Under the pieces are notes generated by a model. It saw only the letters and a list, made by a program, of their open reading frames with translations. It ran no database searches and was not told the origin of the DNA. DNA of 64,000 bases from Caballeronia sordidicola (GTDB taxonomy: Bacteria > Pseudomonadota > Gammaproteobacteria > Burkholderiales > Burkholderiaceae). Location of the stretch: NCBI RefSeq assembly GCF_000729995.1, contig NZ_JNFG01000027.1, positions 29,701 through 93,700 on the forward strand, read 5' to 3'. A program made the translations under genes and the position numbers. This document shows positions 34,063 through 42,682 of the stretch, piece after piece (the stretch's first letter is position 1; each line of letters starts with the position of its first letter).

Positions 34063-34392
34063 ATGGCTACAGAACCCCAGCAGCAAAGTCAGAGCGACGT
34101 GCTTAACGCCGCCCGCAAAGAGCGTAAGCGTGTCGCAATTTTCCTCGTGAACGGGGTACGGCTGGTTGGTCACATCGAATCGTTCGACCAGTATCTGGTT
34201 ATGCTGAGTTCTGCCGCCGGCATCCAGGCGGTCTACAAGCACTCGATTTCGACCATCCAGGAAGACACCGGCAAAGCATTCACTGCCGGCGCGGGGCGCA
34301 CCGGCGCGGGCGCTCCGCGGGACGCGGATTCAAAGCGTCCCGTCGCTATTTCCCATAAGCGGCGCTTGCCGATGAATACGGGCGGCGAATGA
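34063..34392 (+). CDS. Hfq-like RNA chaperone, divergent paralogue with C-terminal extension
   Basis: A 109-residue protein whose residues about 12-60 form an Sm fold like Hfq: VLNAARKERKRVAIFLVNGVRLVGHIESFDQYLVML (Sm1) and AVYKHSISTIQ (Sm2, with the conserved YKH). The rim Arg patch is partly kept (RKER). Position 9-like Asp is not conserved and the loop is shorter by a few residues. The C-terminal ~45 residues are basic and unlike standard Hfq. It lacks the usual hfq neighbours (der, hflX), so it is probably a second Hfq-like protein, as reported for Burkholderia. ATG 34057 is another possible start. Confidence 0.88.
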   Translation: MATEPQQQSQSDVLNAARKERKRVAIFLVNGVRLVGHIESFDQYLVMLSSAAGIQAVYKHSISTIQEDTGKAFTAGAGRTGAGAPRDADSKRPVAISHKRRLPMNTGGE

Positions 34393-34549
34393 AACGCCTG
34401 GTTCATGCGCCAGGGCGGGAGCGGCGTGTGAACCACGGTTGTTGCGTGAAAAGCCGGTTCAGGTTGGCTGGACCGAGACCCGAGGCGAAGGCCTCGGCAA
34501 GGAACACGGCGAAGGCTGGCGCTCCGGCCCGAACCTACCGCAGAACACG

Positions 34550-34587
34550 AAAAAAAGGCGACGCCCGATTGGGCCTCGCCTTTTTTC
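34550..34587. terminator. Bidirectional terminator between the Hfq-like gene and the DUF6572-like gene
   Basis: AAAAAAGGCGA-CGCCC pairs with GGGCC-TCGCCTTTTTT around a GATT loop. The A-run on the left becomes a U-run on the minus strand, so it serves both the plus-strand Hfq-like gene and the minus-strand gene ending at 34659. Confidence 0.9.
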
Positions 34588-34658
34588 GGTTGATTGTCAC
34601 CATTTGGTCGCAATCAAACGTCCGACCAACGGCATTCACCGTGGCCGCTCGTACGTTT

Positions 34659-35180
34659 TCATCGTCCCGAGGACGTTTTCTTGCGCATCACCAGCACTGC
34701 GCGCCGTCCGGCATGGACGATGTCTTCACGCTGCTTCTCTTCAGGAGGCGGCCGCGTGGCAAGATCGAGCGCATTGACAACCGATTCCAGCCGCGTGTCA
34801 GCGGCAACTTCAGCGTCGTTCACCTTCGCCTCGGCATCCGCGGCCAGCGCATGCCGCACGTCGACGGTACGGCACCGGACGTCAAAACCGCTCGCCCGGA
34901 TGAGCGTCTCGCGCGTCTTCCAGAATGCTTCGGCTGAGCGGGTCATCGGTCGCATTGCAACGTATTCAATAATCACCGGATAGCCGCGCACCCGCGGGTA
35001 AGCCGCGAGTAACTGACCCGAACGGATGTACTGCGTGTAACGATCGATTTTCTTGGTCAGCAACGCAAAATGCTTCGCTTCGTCGTCCCAGTCGAGGTCG
35101 TCGAAAATGCCGACGTAGACGCGCTTGAACAAAATGTTCACGCCGACGTAATCGATTGTGTCCACGTCGAGAAGAGACAT
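34659..35180 (-). CDS. DUF6572-like protein with charged C-terminal extension
   Basis: A 173-residue cytoplasmic protein. The N-terminal ~95 residues (LLDVDTIDYVGV, DDLDWDDEAKHFALLTKKIDRYTQYIRSGQLLAAYPRVRGYPVIIEYV) match the DUF6572 pattern. The C-terminal ~55 residues are charged. Start 35180 is chosen over 35339 because GGGGAA precedes it and the family begins near there. Function unknown. It ends at the bidirectional terminator. Confidence 0.6.
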   Translation of the reverse strand: MSLLDVDTIDYVGVNILFKRVYVGIFDDLDWDDEAKHFALLTKKIDRYTQYIRSGQLLAAYPRVRGYPVIIEYVAMRPMTRSAEAFWKTRETLIRASGFDVRCRTVDVRHALAADAEAKVNDAEVAADTRLESVVNALDLATRPPPEEKQREDIVHAGRRAVLVMRKKTSSGR

Positions 35181-35504
35181 GGTATTTCCCCAGCGCCCGA
35201 TGCCGGGCAAAAGATTGCAGGTGCCTATTGTAATGGACTGCGTCATCCTAAATAAGTACGCGGAGCACGATTGCAACAGTGTACGACCTTTAAGCTTTAC
35301 GGCTCCTAACAAGCTTCGAAATTGATTGTTTTGGTGCACATCCTAAATCGATGTCTTGAAATAGGAGGATACCTAAAAATAAGCCGGGTCGATTGACAGG
35401 CCTCATCTCGAAAAACAAACTGGGTTCACGTTATTTGAACAGTTTGTGCGATTAGATCGGACATCGCACGAGCGGAACCTCATTTGTCCGGCAGGAGCAA
35501 GAGC
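35181..35504. other. Divergent intergenic region
   Basis: About 320 bp, rather AT-rich, containing promoters for the two divergent flanking genes. No distinctive operator seen. Confidence 0.4.
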
Positions 35505-36023
35505 ATGAAAAAGAAATCAAGGAAGGCCCTTTGGTCATTCAAGTCCGCACTGATCGCGGCCGCATCGTCCATGGTCATGACAGGCACATTTGCCGCGACT
35601 ATCGACGGCACCACGGCAGTGCGTATTGGCGGGCAGCTACAATCTGTGGATGTGAGCACGCACCAGGTCACGGTCATTAACGCACAGGGCGGCACGGAAG
35701 CGTTCCAGGTCGGCAGCGACGTGCCGAACCTGGACAAACTTAAACCCGGCACGAACGTGTTCGGCACGGCCCAGCGCGCGGTCAGGCTGACGGTACTTGA
35801 TTCATCGACGCTGGGGGCTGTGCCTTCGCAGGACGGCAGCCAGGTCGTGGCCAGCGTGGCACGTGTCGATGGCGGCATGATGACGCTCAAGGACACGCAA
35901 GGCGCGGTGTTGACCGTGCAGGCAAATTCGCCGAAGGCCGCAGCCACGGTTATTCCGGGTACACGAGTGCTGGTCGATCTCGTGGCACCGGCTCCGCTGG
36001 GTTCAGGAAAAGCGCTCAAGTAA
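35505..36023 (+). CDS. Exported protein with two small-barrel (DUF5666-like) repeats
   Basis: A 172-residue protein. A signal peptide (about 1-31, ending GTFA-A) is followed by two similar modules (IGGQLQSVDVSTHQVTVINAQGGTEAFQVGSDVPNLDKLKPG; VASVARVDGGMMTLKDTQGAVLTVQAN), each like the beta-barrel modules that follow a KxGDxV pattern. A paralogue is at 39773-40360. Probably periplasmic; function unknown. An AGGAG precedes ATG 35505. Confidence 0.65.
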   Translation: MKKKSRKALWSFKSALIAAASSMVMTGTFAATIDGTTAVRIGGQLQSVDVSTHQVTVINAQGGTEAFQVGSDVPNLDKLKPGTNVFGTAQRAVRLTVLDSSTLGAVPSQDGSQVVASVARVDGGMMTLKDTQGAVLTVQANSPKAAATVIPGTRVLVDLVAPAPLGSGKALK

Positions 36024-36207
36024 AGCAGTCGGATTCCTCCGATAGCCGGCGATTCGCCTCAACTTCATCATGCGTACATCGTTGGAAATCCAGATCCCCG
36101 CTGGGTGACCAACGGCGAATCGCCCGGGTAAAACCGGTTGGTTTCGAGCTTCTACAGAAGCGCGGCAACGCGGCAATCAAGGTACCTCCACGATTACGCG
36201 TTATCGC

Positions 36208-36246
36208 AAAAAAATCCATTCGGCGCAAGCCGGATGGATTTTTTTT
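36208..36246 (+). terminator. Intrinsic terminator
   Basis: AAAATCCATTCGGC pairs with GCCGGATGGATTTT (one wobble) around a GCAA-type loop, followed by a T-run to 36246. About 185 bp after the 35505 gene. The remaining 36024-36643 holds no gene I can support. Confidence 0.88.
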
Positions 36247-36643
36247 ATGCACCGAACGTAACCACGACGCTTCGTTGCGTCGAGCTGCTGCTGGATCATG
36301 ACTTCGCTGGGTAGGTGAGTGGGGCATCGATCCGGCGCTATCTGGAAGCCCATGCACGCAAGCTGCGCAGTTTCGATGCGATTTGCAGCGCATTGTCACA
36401 ATGAAGGCTAACTCAATTGATAAGGATAACAAAATAATGACGATATTCGAACGGCCGACGCTAATCTACAAACGTGGGTATTCCCCGGAAGAAAGCCGGT
36501 GTGGCGCGCGCGGCGCAACGTCTAATGTGGAAGTGAACGCGCCGAGGCGAGTTCGGCGGGTACGCGATAAAGTATCCGGCGAACGCCTGGGCGCCGACGC
36601 AATGCGCTCAAGGCATGCAAATCCCTCGAGATGAGAGCCTTCG
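36247..36643. other. Gene-free region before the nitroreductase gene
   Basis: About 400 bp with short frames only; no domains. GATGAGAGCC precedes the nitroreductase ATG. Confidence 0.4.
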
Positions 36644-37342
36644 ATGAACAATGACGCAACTGCAACCGTAACCGTGATGCAGGCGCTGATGTCACGCCGT
36701 TCCGTTCGTGCGTTCCTGCCCGACGCGGTGGACGAAACCATTTTGCGCCAGATCTTCGATCACGCCCGGCGCGCCCCGTCAGGCAGCAATACGCAGCCGT
36801 GGAAGGCTTACGTACTGACTGGCGAAGCGCGCGATGCGCTCTCACGGAAGATCCTTGCCGTGTACAACGATCCCGAGGCCGACAAGCTGCACGAGGAAGA
36901 ATTCGCTTATTACCCGCTCAAGTGGACCTCGCCGTTTATCGACAGAAGGCGCGAACTCGGCTGGTCGTTGTACTCGCTGCTCGGCATAACACGCGACGAT
37001 AAAACCCGCATGAAGGCCCAACTCGGCCGCAATTTCGAATTCTTCGGCGCGCCGGTCGGCGTGATTTTCGCTATGGATCGCGGCATGGAGCAAGGTTCAT
37101 GGCTCGACTACGGCATGTTCCTGCAGAGCGTCATGCTAATGGCACGTGCGTTCGGTCTGGATACCTGTCCGCAAGCCGCGTTCAATCGCTATCACCGGAT
37201 CATCGCGAAACATCTGGCACTGCCCGATAACGAGATCGTGGTGTGCGGCATGAGCATCGGTTATGCGGATCTCTCGCAACCTGAGAATACGCTCGTCAGC
37301 AGACGCGAGGAGGTCGATGACTTCGTGCGCTTCTTGAGGTGA
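36644..37342 (+). CDS. Nitroreductase-family FMN oxidoreductase
   Basis: A 232-residue flavoprotein of the oxygen-insensitive nitroreductase family (PnbA/NfnB-like). The FMN-binding motifs are SRRSVRAFLPDAV (17-29), ARRAPSGSNTQPWKAYVLTG (41-60) and GLDTCPQAAFNRY with NEIVVCGMSIGYAD near the C-terminus. Such enzymes reduce nitroaromatics or quinones with NAD(P)H. It is a single-gene unit. Confidence 0.92.
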   Translation: MNNDATATVTVMQALMSRRSVRAFLPDAVDETILRQIFDHARRAPSGSNTQPWKAYVLTGEARDALSRKILAVYNDPEADKLHEEEFAYYPLKWTSPFIDRRRELGWSLYSLLGITRDDKTRMKAQLGRNFEFFGAPVGVIFAMDRGMEQGSWLDYGMFLQSVMLMARAFGLDTCPQAAFNRYHRIIAKHLALPDNEIVVCGMSIGYADLSQPENTLVSRREEVDDFVRFLR

Positions 37343-37579
37343 CGGCAGGGCCGGCATCGAAAAAAACGCAGTTTTGTGATTTAGTTCTTACGGATGTGCT
37401 ACACGTTGTAACGAAGAGTTGGTTAATATATCCCCGCGTGTCCGACTGCTCGCGAACAGGGTCGTAGGGGCGGGATTGTCCGGCATGTAGCGAAGCACGC
37501 AGGTCTAGCACGACAAACGCGGTGGACGCCCATGGCGCTGCCGCACCAAAAAAAACCGCTTTTCGTGGAGAATCTCGTT
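37343..37579. other. Intergenic spacer
   Basis: About 240 bp; no feature beyond the presumed promoter of the next gene. Confidence 0.35.
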
Positions 37580-37885
37580 ATGTACCGAATCCGCATGGCT
37601 GCAATGGCACTTGTCGTATCAGTATCGATTGCCGGACTGACTGCCTCTGTCGCAATGGCACAAACCGCCGCTAGCGACACCGGCGCTTCCACTTCGAAGC
37701 AGGCGCAGAAGGCGCAACGCAAAGCCGATCGCAAGGCTGCCCGTGCGAAGAAAAACGCCGAACTGAAGGATCTGGAAAAGAACGGCTACCAGCCAGGCGG
37801 TGACCAGACCAACTATCCGCAAAATATTCAAAATGCGGAGAAGAAGTCGGCGGCAGAGAAAGCCAAGGCAGCTTCTGCACCCTGA
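37580..37885 (+). CDS. Small exported DUF4148-like protein
   Basis: A 101-residue protein with a signal peptide (MYRIRMAAMALVVSVSIAGL, cleavage near VAMA-Q) and a Lys/Ala-rich mature part. ELKDLEKNGYQPGGDQTNYPQNIQNAEKK has the pattern of DUF4148, an abundant Burkholderia family of small exported proteins. ATG 37580 fits the signal peptide. A strong terminator follows. Confidence 0.75.
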   Translation: MYRIRMAAMALVVSVSIAGLTASVAMAQTAASDTGASTSKQAQKAQRKADRKAARAKKNAELKDLEKNGYQPGGDQTNYPQNIQNAEKKSAAEKAKAASAP

Positions 37886-37916
37886 ACAAAGACGTTGGAC
37901 GTAGTGTGATCGCATG

Positions 37917-37948
37917 AAAATAACCCGCTAAAAGCGGGTTATTTTTTT
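37917..37948 (+). terminator. Intrinsic terminator after the DUF4148-like gene
   Basis: AAAATAACCCGCT pairs perfectly with AGCGGGTTATTTT around an AAA-type loop; T-run to 37948. Confidence 0.95.
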
Positions 37949-38285
37949 CGGTGCATCAACTCGCGGCGATTCACTTCGTCCGTACCGGGTTCTTGGCTAA
38001 GCACGGATTCCTTTGCGGTTCCAGGCAGTGGCTTGTCATGCTTGCCGCTGTTTTCGCGCAGAGCGAGCCTTGACGAATCCTTTATGGCATGCGCGTTGCG
38101 GGTCCGTTGTAAACCTTTTGGCGACGGCTACGCACGGGCAGGTTTTTTGTTGTACCGGTAGAATCGGAGGCCGTTTCGGGCCGGGCTTGATAGCAGACAG
38201 TCAGACGGTCAAACGTATCGACGCAGCAGGTCGCCAGTCTCAATCTCGGTTCAACCTACCGGCTTCATTTTTTACCAGGCGGTCT

Positions 38286-39443
38286 ATGCGACGTTCCGCG
38301 TTTTTCATCCGTGTCATCGGTATCGGGATTCTGTTTCACGTGTATATCGGCGTGCGCCTGATTCCGGCTGCACCCGTTGGCGCGCCGCTGCGATGGCTGG
38401 CGGTGCTTGCACTCGTGGCTTCCTGCTTGCTGATTCCGCTCGGTATGGCCGCGCGTAATATCAGTCAGCAACCGCTGTCCGATCGTCTTGCGTGGATCGG
38501 CCTTCTCACCATGGGGTTCTTCTCCTCGCTTCTTGCGCTGACGTTTTTCCGCGATATCGTGCTGCTTGTCCTGCACCTGATCAGCAAGGTGCAAAACGAC
38601 GCGGCCGGGTGGCCTGCTTTTATTGCGTGGAGCGCGCTTGGCGTGCCGCTGCTCGCCGTGCTGGTCACGCTGTTCGGCATCTACAGCGCGCGGCGGCGTG
38701 CCGGCGTGAAGAACGTCGACGTGCCGATTGAGAACCTGGCTCCCGCGTTGAATGGTTTCACCATCGTGCAGATCAGCGATATCCACGTAGGCCCGACCAT
38801 CAAGCGTCATTACGTAGAAAAGATCGTGGCTGCGGTCAATGCGTTGTCACCGGACCTGATCGCGGTGACGGGCGACGTGGTTGATGGTTCGGTGCCGCAT
38901 CTTGCCGCGCATACGCGGCCGCTCTCGGACCTGAAGGCGAGGCATGGCGCGTTCCTGGTCACCGGCAACCACGAGTATTACGCCGGCGCGGACAAGTGGA
39001 TTGCTGAATTCCGCCGGCTAGGGTTGAAGGTGCTGCTTAACGAACACGTAATTGTTGATCACGATGGCGCGCGTGCGGTCGTGGCCGGCGTGACCGACTA
39101 CGGCGCGGGCAGTTTCGACCCAGCCCACAAAAGCGATCCGGCCAAAGCCATGCTCGGCGCGCCCACAGACATTGCGTTTCGTCTGCTGCTGGCCCATCAG
39201 CCTCGCAGCGCACAGGCGGCATCGAAAGCGGGATTTACGCTGCAATTGTCCGGCCACACGCATGGCGGTCAGTTTCTGCCATGGAATTTCTTCGTCCGGT
39301 TACAGCAGCCGTTCGTTGCCGGACTCGAAAAGCTCAACGACTTGTGGGTGTACACCAGCCGCGGTACAGGCTACTGGGGACCGCCGATACGGATTGGCGC
39401 GCCGTCCGAAATTACGCGTTTGCGGTTGGTGAACGTGAGGTGA
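38286..39443 (+). CDS. Membrane-anchored metallophosphoesterase (YkuE/YaeI-like)
   Basis: A 385-residue protein with four hydrophobic helices in the first 140 residues, then a calcineurin-like phosphoesterase domain. The metal-binding motifs are complete: ISDIHVGP, TGDVVDG, TGNHEYY, LLAHQP and SGHTHGGQ. Bacterial relatives (YkuE, YaeI) act on lipids such as UDP-2,3-diacylglucosamine-related or phospholipids. Start 38286 begins the first membrane helix; the frame is open upstream to 38013, but that part is not family-like. Confidence 0.88.
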   Translation: MRRSAFFIRVIGIGILFHVYIGVRLIPAAPVGAPLRWLAVLALVASCLLIPLGMAARNISQQPLSDRLAWIGLLTMGFFSSLLALTFFRDIVLLVLHLISKVQNDAAGWPAFIAWSALGVPLLAVLVTLFGIYSARRRAGVKNVDVPIENLAPALNGFTIVQISDIHVGPTIKRHYVEKIVAAVNALSPDLIAVTGDVVDGSVPHLAAHTRPLSDLKARHGAFLVTGNHEYYAGADKWIAEFRRLGLKVLLNEHVIVDHDGARAVVAGVTDYGAGSFDPAHKSDPAKAMLGAPTDIAFRLLLAHQPRSAQAASKAGFTLQLSGHTHGGQFLPWNFFVRLQQPFVAGLEKLNDLWVYTSRGTGYWGPPIRIGAPSEITRLRLVNVR

Positions 39444-39772
39444 ACGTGAGCGGCGCGCGCCCTGCCTGAGTCCTTGGTCGTAAGTACCATGAACTTCAAG
39501 AAATTCAGCTTTGGCCGGTGTCCTTAAAAGGACACTGGTTTGCGTCGAATTCCAGTTGCACCGAATCGATCATTATAAAAAATAGAATAAATCCGATTTG
39601 TTAAATATTCCGCTCGATTACTTGATAATCCGTAATTAATGCGATTTCGTGGACAGAACTCCGGCGAGCGCTGTATAAATAACGTTCGCAAATTAATGCG
39701 CTGGCGCTTCAGAATCGAATTAATCATTCGATTCAGTGCGCGATTTAATTTCCCTTCGCCCGGAGAAACTGC
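39444..39772. other. AT-rich intergenic region
   Basis: About 330 bp, notably AT-rich from 39560 to 39740. It has no gene; an AT-rich promoter with an H-NS-type target character is possible but not shown. Confidence 0.4.
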
Positions 39773-40360
39773 ATGAACGCAAAATGGACTGTCGCTTTAT
39801 CGCTTGCCTTATTAACCGTGACAGCGCATGTCGGCGCGCAAACCGATCAGCAACTTTCCAGTGCCGCTATTCAATCCGCGCTGAATGCCCCGCCGAAGCA
39901 GCTTCATGCGCAGATTGTCGGTATCGACACGGGCGCCAGGACCCTGACGCTGAAAGGCGCGAAGGGCCGGGTGATACCGGTCGCGGTCGGCAAGGAAGTC
40001 ACGAACTTCGATGACTTGAAGATCGGCGATCGTGTGGATGTGCAGGTCAGGGACGCGCTGCTGATCAGGGCAACGAAAGCGTCAGCGAAGGGAGATGAAT
40101 TGCGAAAACGTGTTGATACCGATGTTTATGTGCCCGCATCGGGTTCTCAGGGTTTTGGCGCTGTACATGAAACCGAGATTTTCGCAACGGTGCAGAGTGT
40201 CAATAGCAAGAATAAAACAATTACCCTGCGTGGCCCGTGGCGTACCGAAACGTACGACTTAAGCTCTGAAATAGCCGCATATAAATTGAAGCCAGGCGAT
40301 AGCGTGCACGCGGTGTTGATTTCAGCCACGGCCGTGGAAGTGACGCCCACGCCGAAATAA
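39773..40360 (+). CDS. Exported small-barrel (DUF5666-like) protein, paralogue of 35505
   Basis: A 195-residue protein with a signal peptide (MNAKWTVALSLALLTVTAHVGAQ). Two modules follow: LHAQIVGIDTGARTLTLKGAKGRVIPVAVGKEVTNFDDLKIGDRVDVQ and FATVQSVNSKNKTITLRGPWRTETYDLS...KPGDSVHAV. The ordering and the 'NFDDLKIGD' segment recall the NLDKLKPG of 35505. Periplasmic; function unknown. Confidence 0.65.
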   Translation: MNAKWTVALSLALLTVTAHVGAQTDQQLSSAAIQSALNAPPKQLHAQIVGIDTGARTLTLKGAKGRVIPVAVGKEVTNFDDLKIGDRVDVQVRDALLIRATKASAKGDELRKRVDTDVYVPASGSQGFGAVHETEIFATVQSVNSKNKTITLRGPWRTETYDLSSEIAAYKLKPGDSVHAVLISATAVEVTPTPK

Positions 40361-40395
40361 TGCATGGACTTGATTTAAAATCGGCAAAAGAACGC

Positions 40396-41232
40396 TTAAA
40401 TGCGGATCAAAACCGCGCCGGCCGTGACGAGCACACACGCCACCACGCGCCGCGCGGTCAGCTTTTCGCGCATGAATAGCCAGCCGATCAAAACGGCGAA
40501 GATCGAACTCAGTTCGCGCAACGCTGAAACCATCGCAATCGGCAGGTAACGAAAAGCAATGATGATGATGGTGTACCCGACCATTGCAATCGCTCCGCCG
40601 CTTAAGGCTTGCAGCGAGCGTCGCGGGTCGTCGAGGAACAGGCGGCGCGGACCGCCGTATCGATAAAAAGCCATTACGGCCAAGGGCAAGTTGAAGAGGA
40701 TGTACGCCCATGCGATATATCCGAAACCGCTGCCGGCCACCCGCACGCCGATGCCGTCCACGATCGTGTAAGCGGAGATAAACGCGCCCGTCACGAGCGC
40801 GGCCGGCACGCTTGCGGTGGCGAAACGGCGCTTGCGGAATGCCAGGGAAATGATGCCGACCGACACGAGCGTGACGCCCGCCAGCGCGAGCGGCCGCAGG
40901 TGCTCGCCCGCAAAAACGAACGCGCCCGCGAACACGAGCAGCGGCGAGAGGCCGCGTGCGATTGGATAAATCTGCCCGAAGTCACCTGCCTTGTAGGCCT
41001 TCGCCAAGGCCACGCAATAACCGAGCTGCAAAGCCGCCGATGCAGCGATGTACGGCCAGCTTTCGCGCGCCGGCGCAGGCACGAACAGCAACACGGTTGC
41101 CGAGCACACCAGGTAGGGAAAAGACATCATGCCGAACTGCCAGACACGGTCGCCGCTGGTATGCAGGAAGGCGTTCCAGGTGGCGTGCAGCAGCGCGGAG
41201 AACAGGACGAGCAGGACGATGAAAGGCTGCAT
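40396..41232 (-). CDS. EamA-family (DMT) transporter
   Basis: A 278-residue protein with about ten membrane helices in two EamA halves. Typical text: YKAGDFGQIYPIARGLSPLLV ending the first half and FRYLPIAMVSALRELSSIFAVLIGWLFMREKL ending the second. Members export small metabolites or amino acids; substrate not predictable. It converges with the 39773 gene at a 35-bp gap. Confidence 0.9.
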   Translation of the reverse strand: MQPFIVLLVLFSALLHATWNAFLHTSGDRVWQFGMMSFPYLVCSATVLLFVPAPARESWPYIAASAALQLGYCVALAKAYKAGDFGQIYPIARGLSPLLVFAGAFVFAGEHLRPLALAGVTLVSVGIISLAFRKRRFATASVPAALVTGAFISAYTIVDGIGVRVAGSGFGYIAWAYILFNLPLAVMAFYRYGGPRRLFLDDPRRSLQALSGGAIAMVGYTIIIIAFRYLPIAMVSALRELSSIFAVLIGWLFMREKLTARRVVACVLVTAGAVLIRI

Positions 41233-41676
41233 CAGGACCGCGGGAAGGGTGACGGTGTGCGAGGCAAGGTAAGGCGTTTAATGGCGAAAAGTGGCAAACG
41301 GCGAAACGCCATTATGGCAGAGATCGGGAGGTGCCGCTGGCCTAAGCGAGCCGCCCGTCATGAAAATACCGTTTGTCCAGGATTTGCACGCGTTGCGTTC
41401 GACCGCACGTCGCTTTTCTATTTAGGCACTTGAACACGCCGATACCGCGGCAGCCAACGATGTGGAATGCGCAGCGTCTCCCCGTGTGGCCACGCACCGG
41501 GAGGAAATGACAGAACAACGCGTGAGACTGCGTCCATGCTGATGCATGAAGGGGACAACTTAACACCGAGCCTGAAGATCAAGGTCAGGGCCATAGGGGC
41601 GATTCGCGCCTCACCAAACGCGAGCTCGCCGGGAGATTCAGTCGATGTGGGCCTTCCTAATAATCGCAACCCATGT
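41233..41676. other. About 440 bp gene-free
   Basis: No supported coding region on either strand; short frames lack domains and start signals. It includes the promoter of the EamA gene. Confidence 0.4.
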
Positions 41677-42144
41677 CTAACGTGTCTCGACTTCCAACGC
41701 TGGCGCATGACTGTTGCCGCGAATGTAGTGTTCCAATTGGTGGATCGTGAATTGTTGCTCGACGATCAGGTTCCTGACGAGATCGCCGATTGACACCATG
41801 CCGATCAGCAGGCCGCCATCGATCACGGGAAGATGACGTACACGGTTCTCGGTCATGATCGTCATGCATTCGTCGGTCGTTTGATTGAGGCGAACGTACC
41901 GGATAGCCTTCGACATGACATCGCCCACGGGCGTCTCTTTTGACAACCGGTCGTGCAACACGATTTTCCGGGCATAGTCGCGCTCTGTGACAATGCCGGT
42001 GATGTGCTCGCCGGACGTGACCACGAGTGCGCCGATTTGTTTATGTGCCATCAGCTTGATGGCGTCAAAGACACTCGCGGACGCCTCGATCGTGTGAAAT
42101 GACTGATCTGTTTTCGAACTCAGCAATTGTGCGACTGTTGCCAT
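41677..42144 (-). CDS. CBS-domain pair protein (paralogue of 56324-56764)
   Basis: A 155-residue protein made almost entirely of two CBS domains (about 10-60 and 78-135). Typical text: FDAIKLMAHKQIGALVVTSGEHITGIVTERDYARKIV and CMTIMTENRVRHLPVIDGGLLIGMVSIGDLV. Such stand-alone modules bind adenine nucleotides; function unassigned. The start at 42144 (not 42156) gives a GAGG at six bases and matches the paralogue start MATVAQ. Confidence 0.93.
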   Translation of the reverse strand: MATVAQLLSSKTDQSFHTIEASASVFDAIKLMAHKQIGALVVTSGEHITGIVTERDYARKIVLHDRLSKETPVGDVMSKAIRYVRLNQTTDECMTIMTENRVRHLPVIDGGLLIGMVSIGDLVRNLIVEQQFTIHQLEHYIRGNSHAPALEVETR

Positions 42145-42220
42145 CATGTGCCTCAATCAAGAAATAGGTTTGAGCTGCTGCGCGTGTTGCGCGTGTATCC
42201 ATGCTCTTCGGATGGCGTAG

Positions 42221-42541
42221 TCATCCGAAGTCGAACAGGTCGCCGAGAAGCGACTTCTTCTTTTTGTACGGATAACGCCGGTCGCGATACTCATCGTCCC
42301 CGTGACCGTTGCGGCGATCATGGTCGTTGTAGTGACGGCCTTCATCGTGCCGCCGCGCGACCGGGGTACCTGCCGCTGCCGCCTGCGCTTGCGGAACCGA
42401 GTCGTCAGGGCTGCGGTCGATCAATTTGTCGAGCTCACCGCGATCGAGCCACACGCCGCGACACGTCGGGCAATAGTCGACTTCGATTCCCTGGCGGTCC
42501 GCCATCAGCAGATCCGGGGTCTTGCACACTGGACATTTCAT
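42221..42541 (-). CDS. Zinc-ribbon (TFIIB-type) protein
   Basis: A 106-residue protein. MKCPVCKTPDLLMADRQGIEVDYCPTCRGVWLDRGELDKLID is the zf-TFIIB_2 signature, with paired CPxC motifs to bind zinc and the DRGELD acidic segment. The C-terminal half is very charged with many His/Arg/Asp, ending KKKKSLLGDLFDFG. Function unknown. Confidence 0.9.
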   Translation of the reverse strand: MKCPVCKTPDLLMADRQGIEVDYCPTCRGVWLDRGELDKLIDRSPDDSVPQAQAAAAGTPVARRHDEGRHYNDHDRRNGHGDDEYRDRRYPYKKKKSLLGDLFDFG

Positions 42542-42682
42542 TGCCTTACCTCCTTCGTCAAACACCCTAATGAAGCCTCAATGTATCGGATGTAGGCATA
42601 ATGTAAAATTCGTATTTTTGACGCCAATACGTCGAAAAAACCGATGTATCCTGACGCCGAAAGCATCGGTGTGGAGGCATGG

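Noticed and set aside
36383..36634. 83-codon open frame before the nitroreductase gene
   Set aside because: No ribosome-binding site, no domain and a peptide that looks non-coding.
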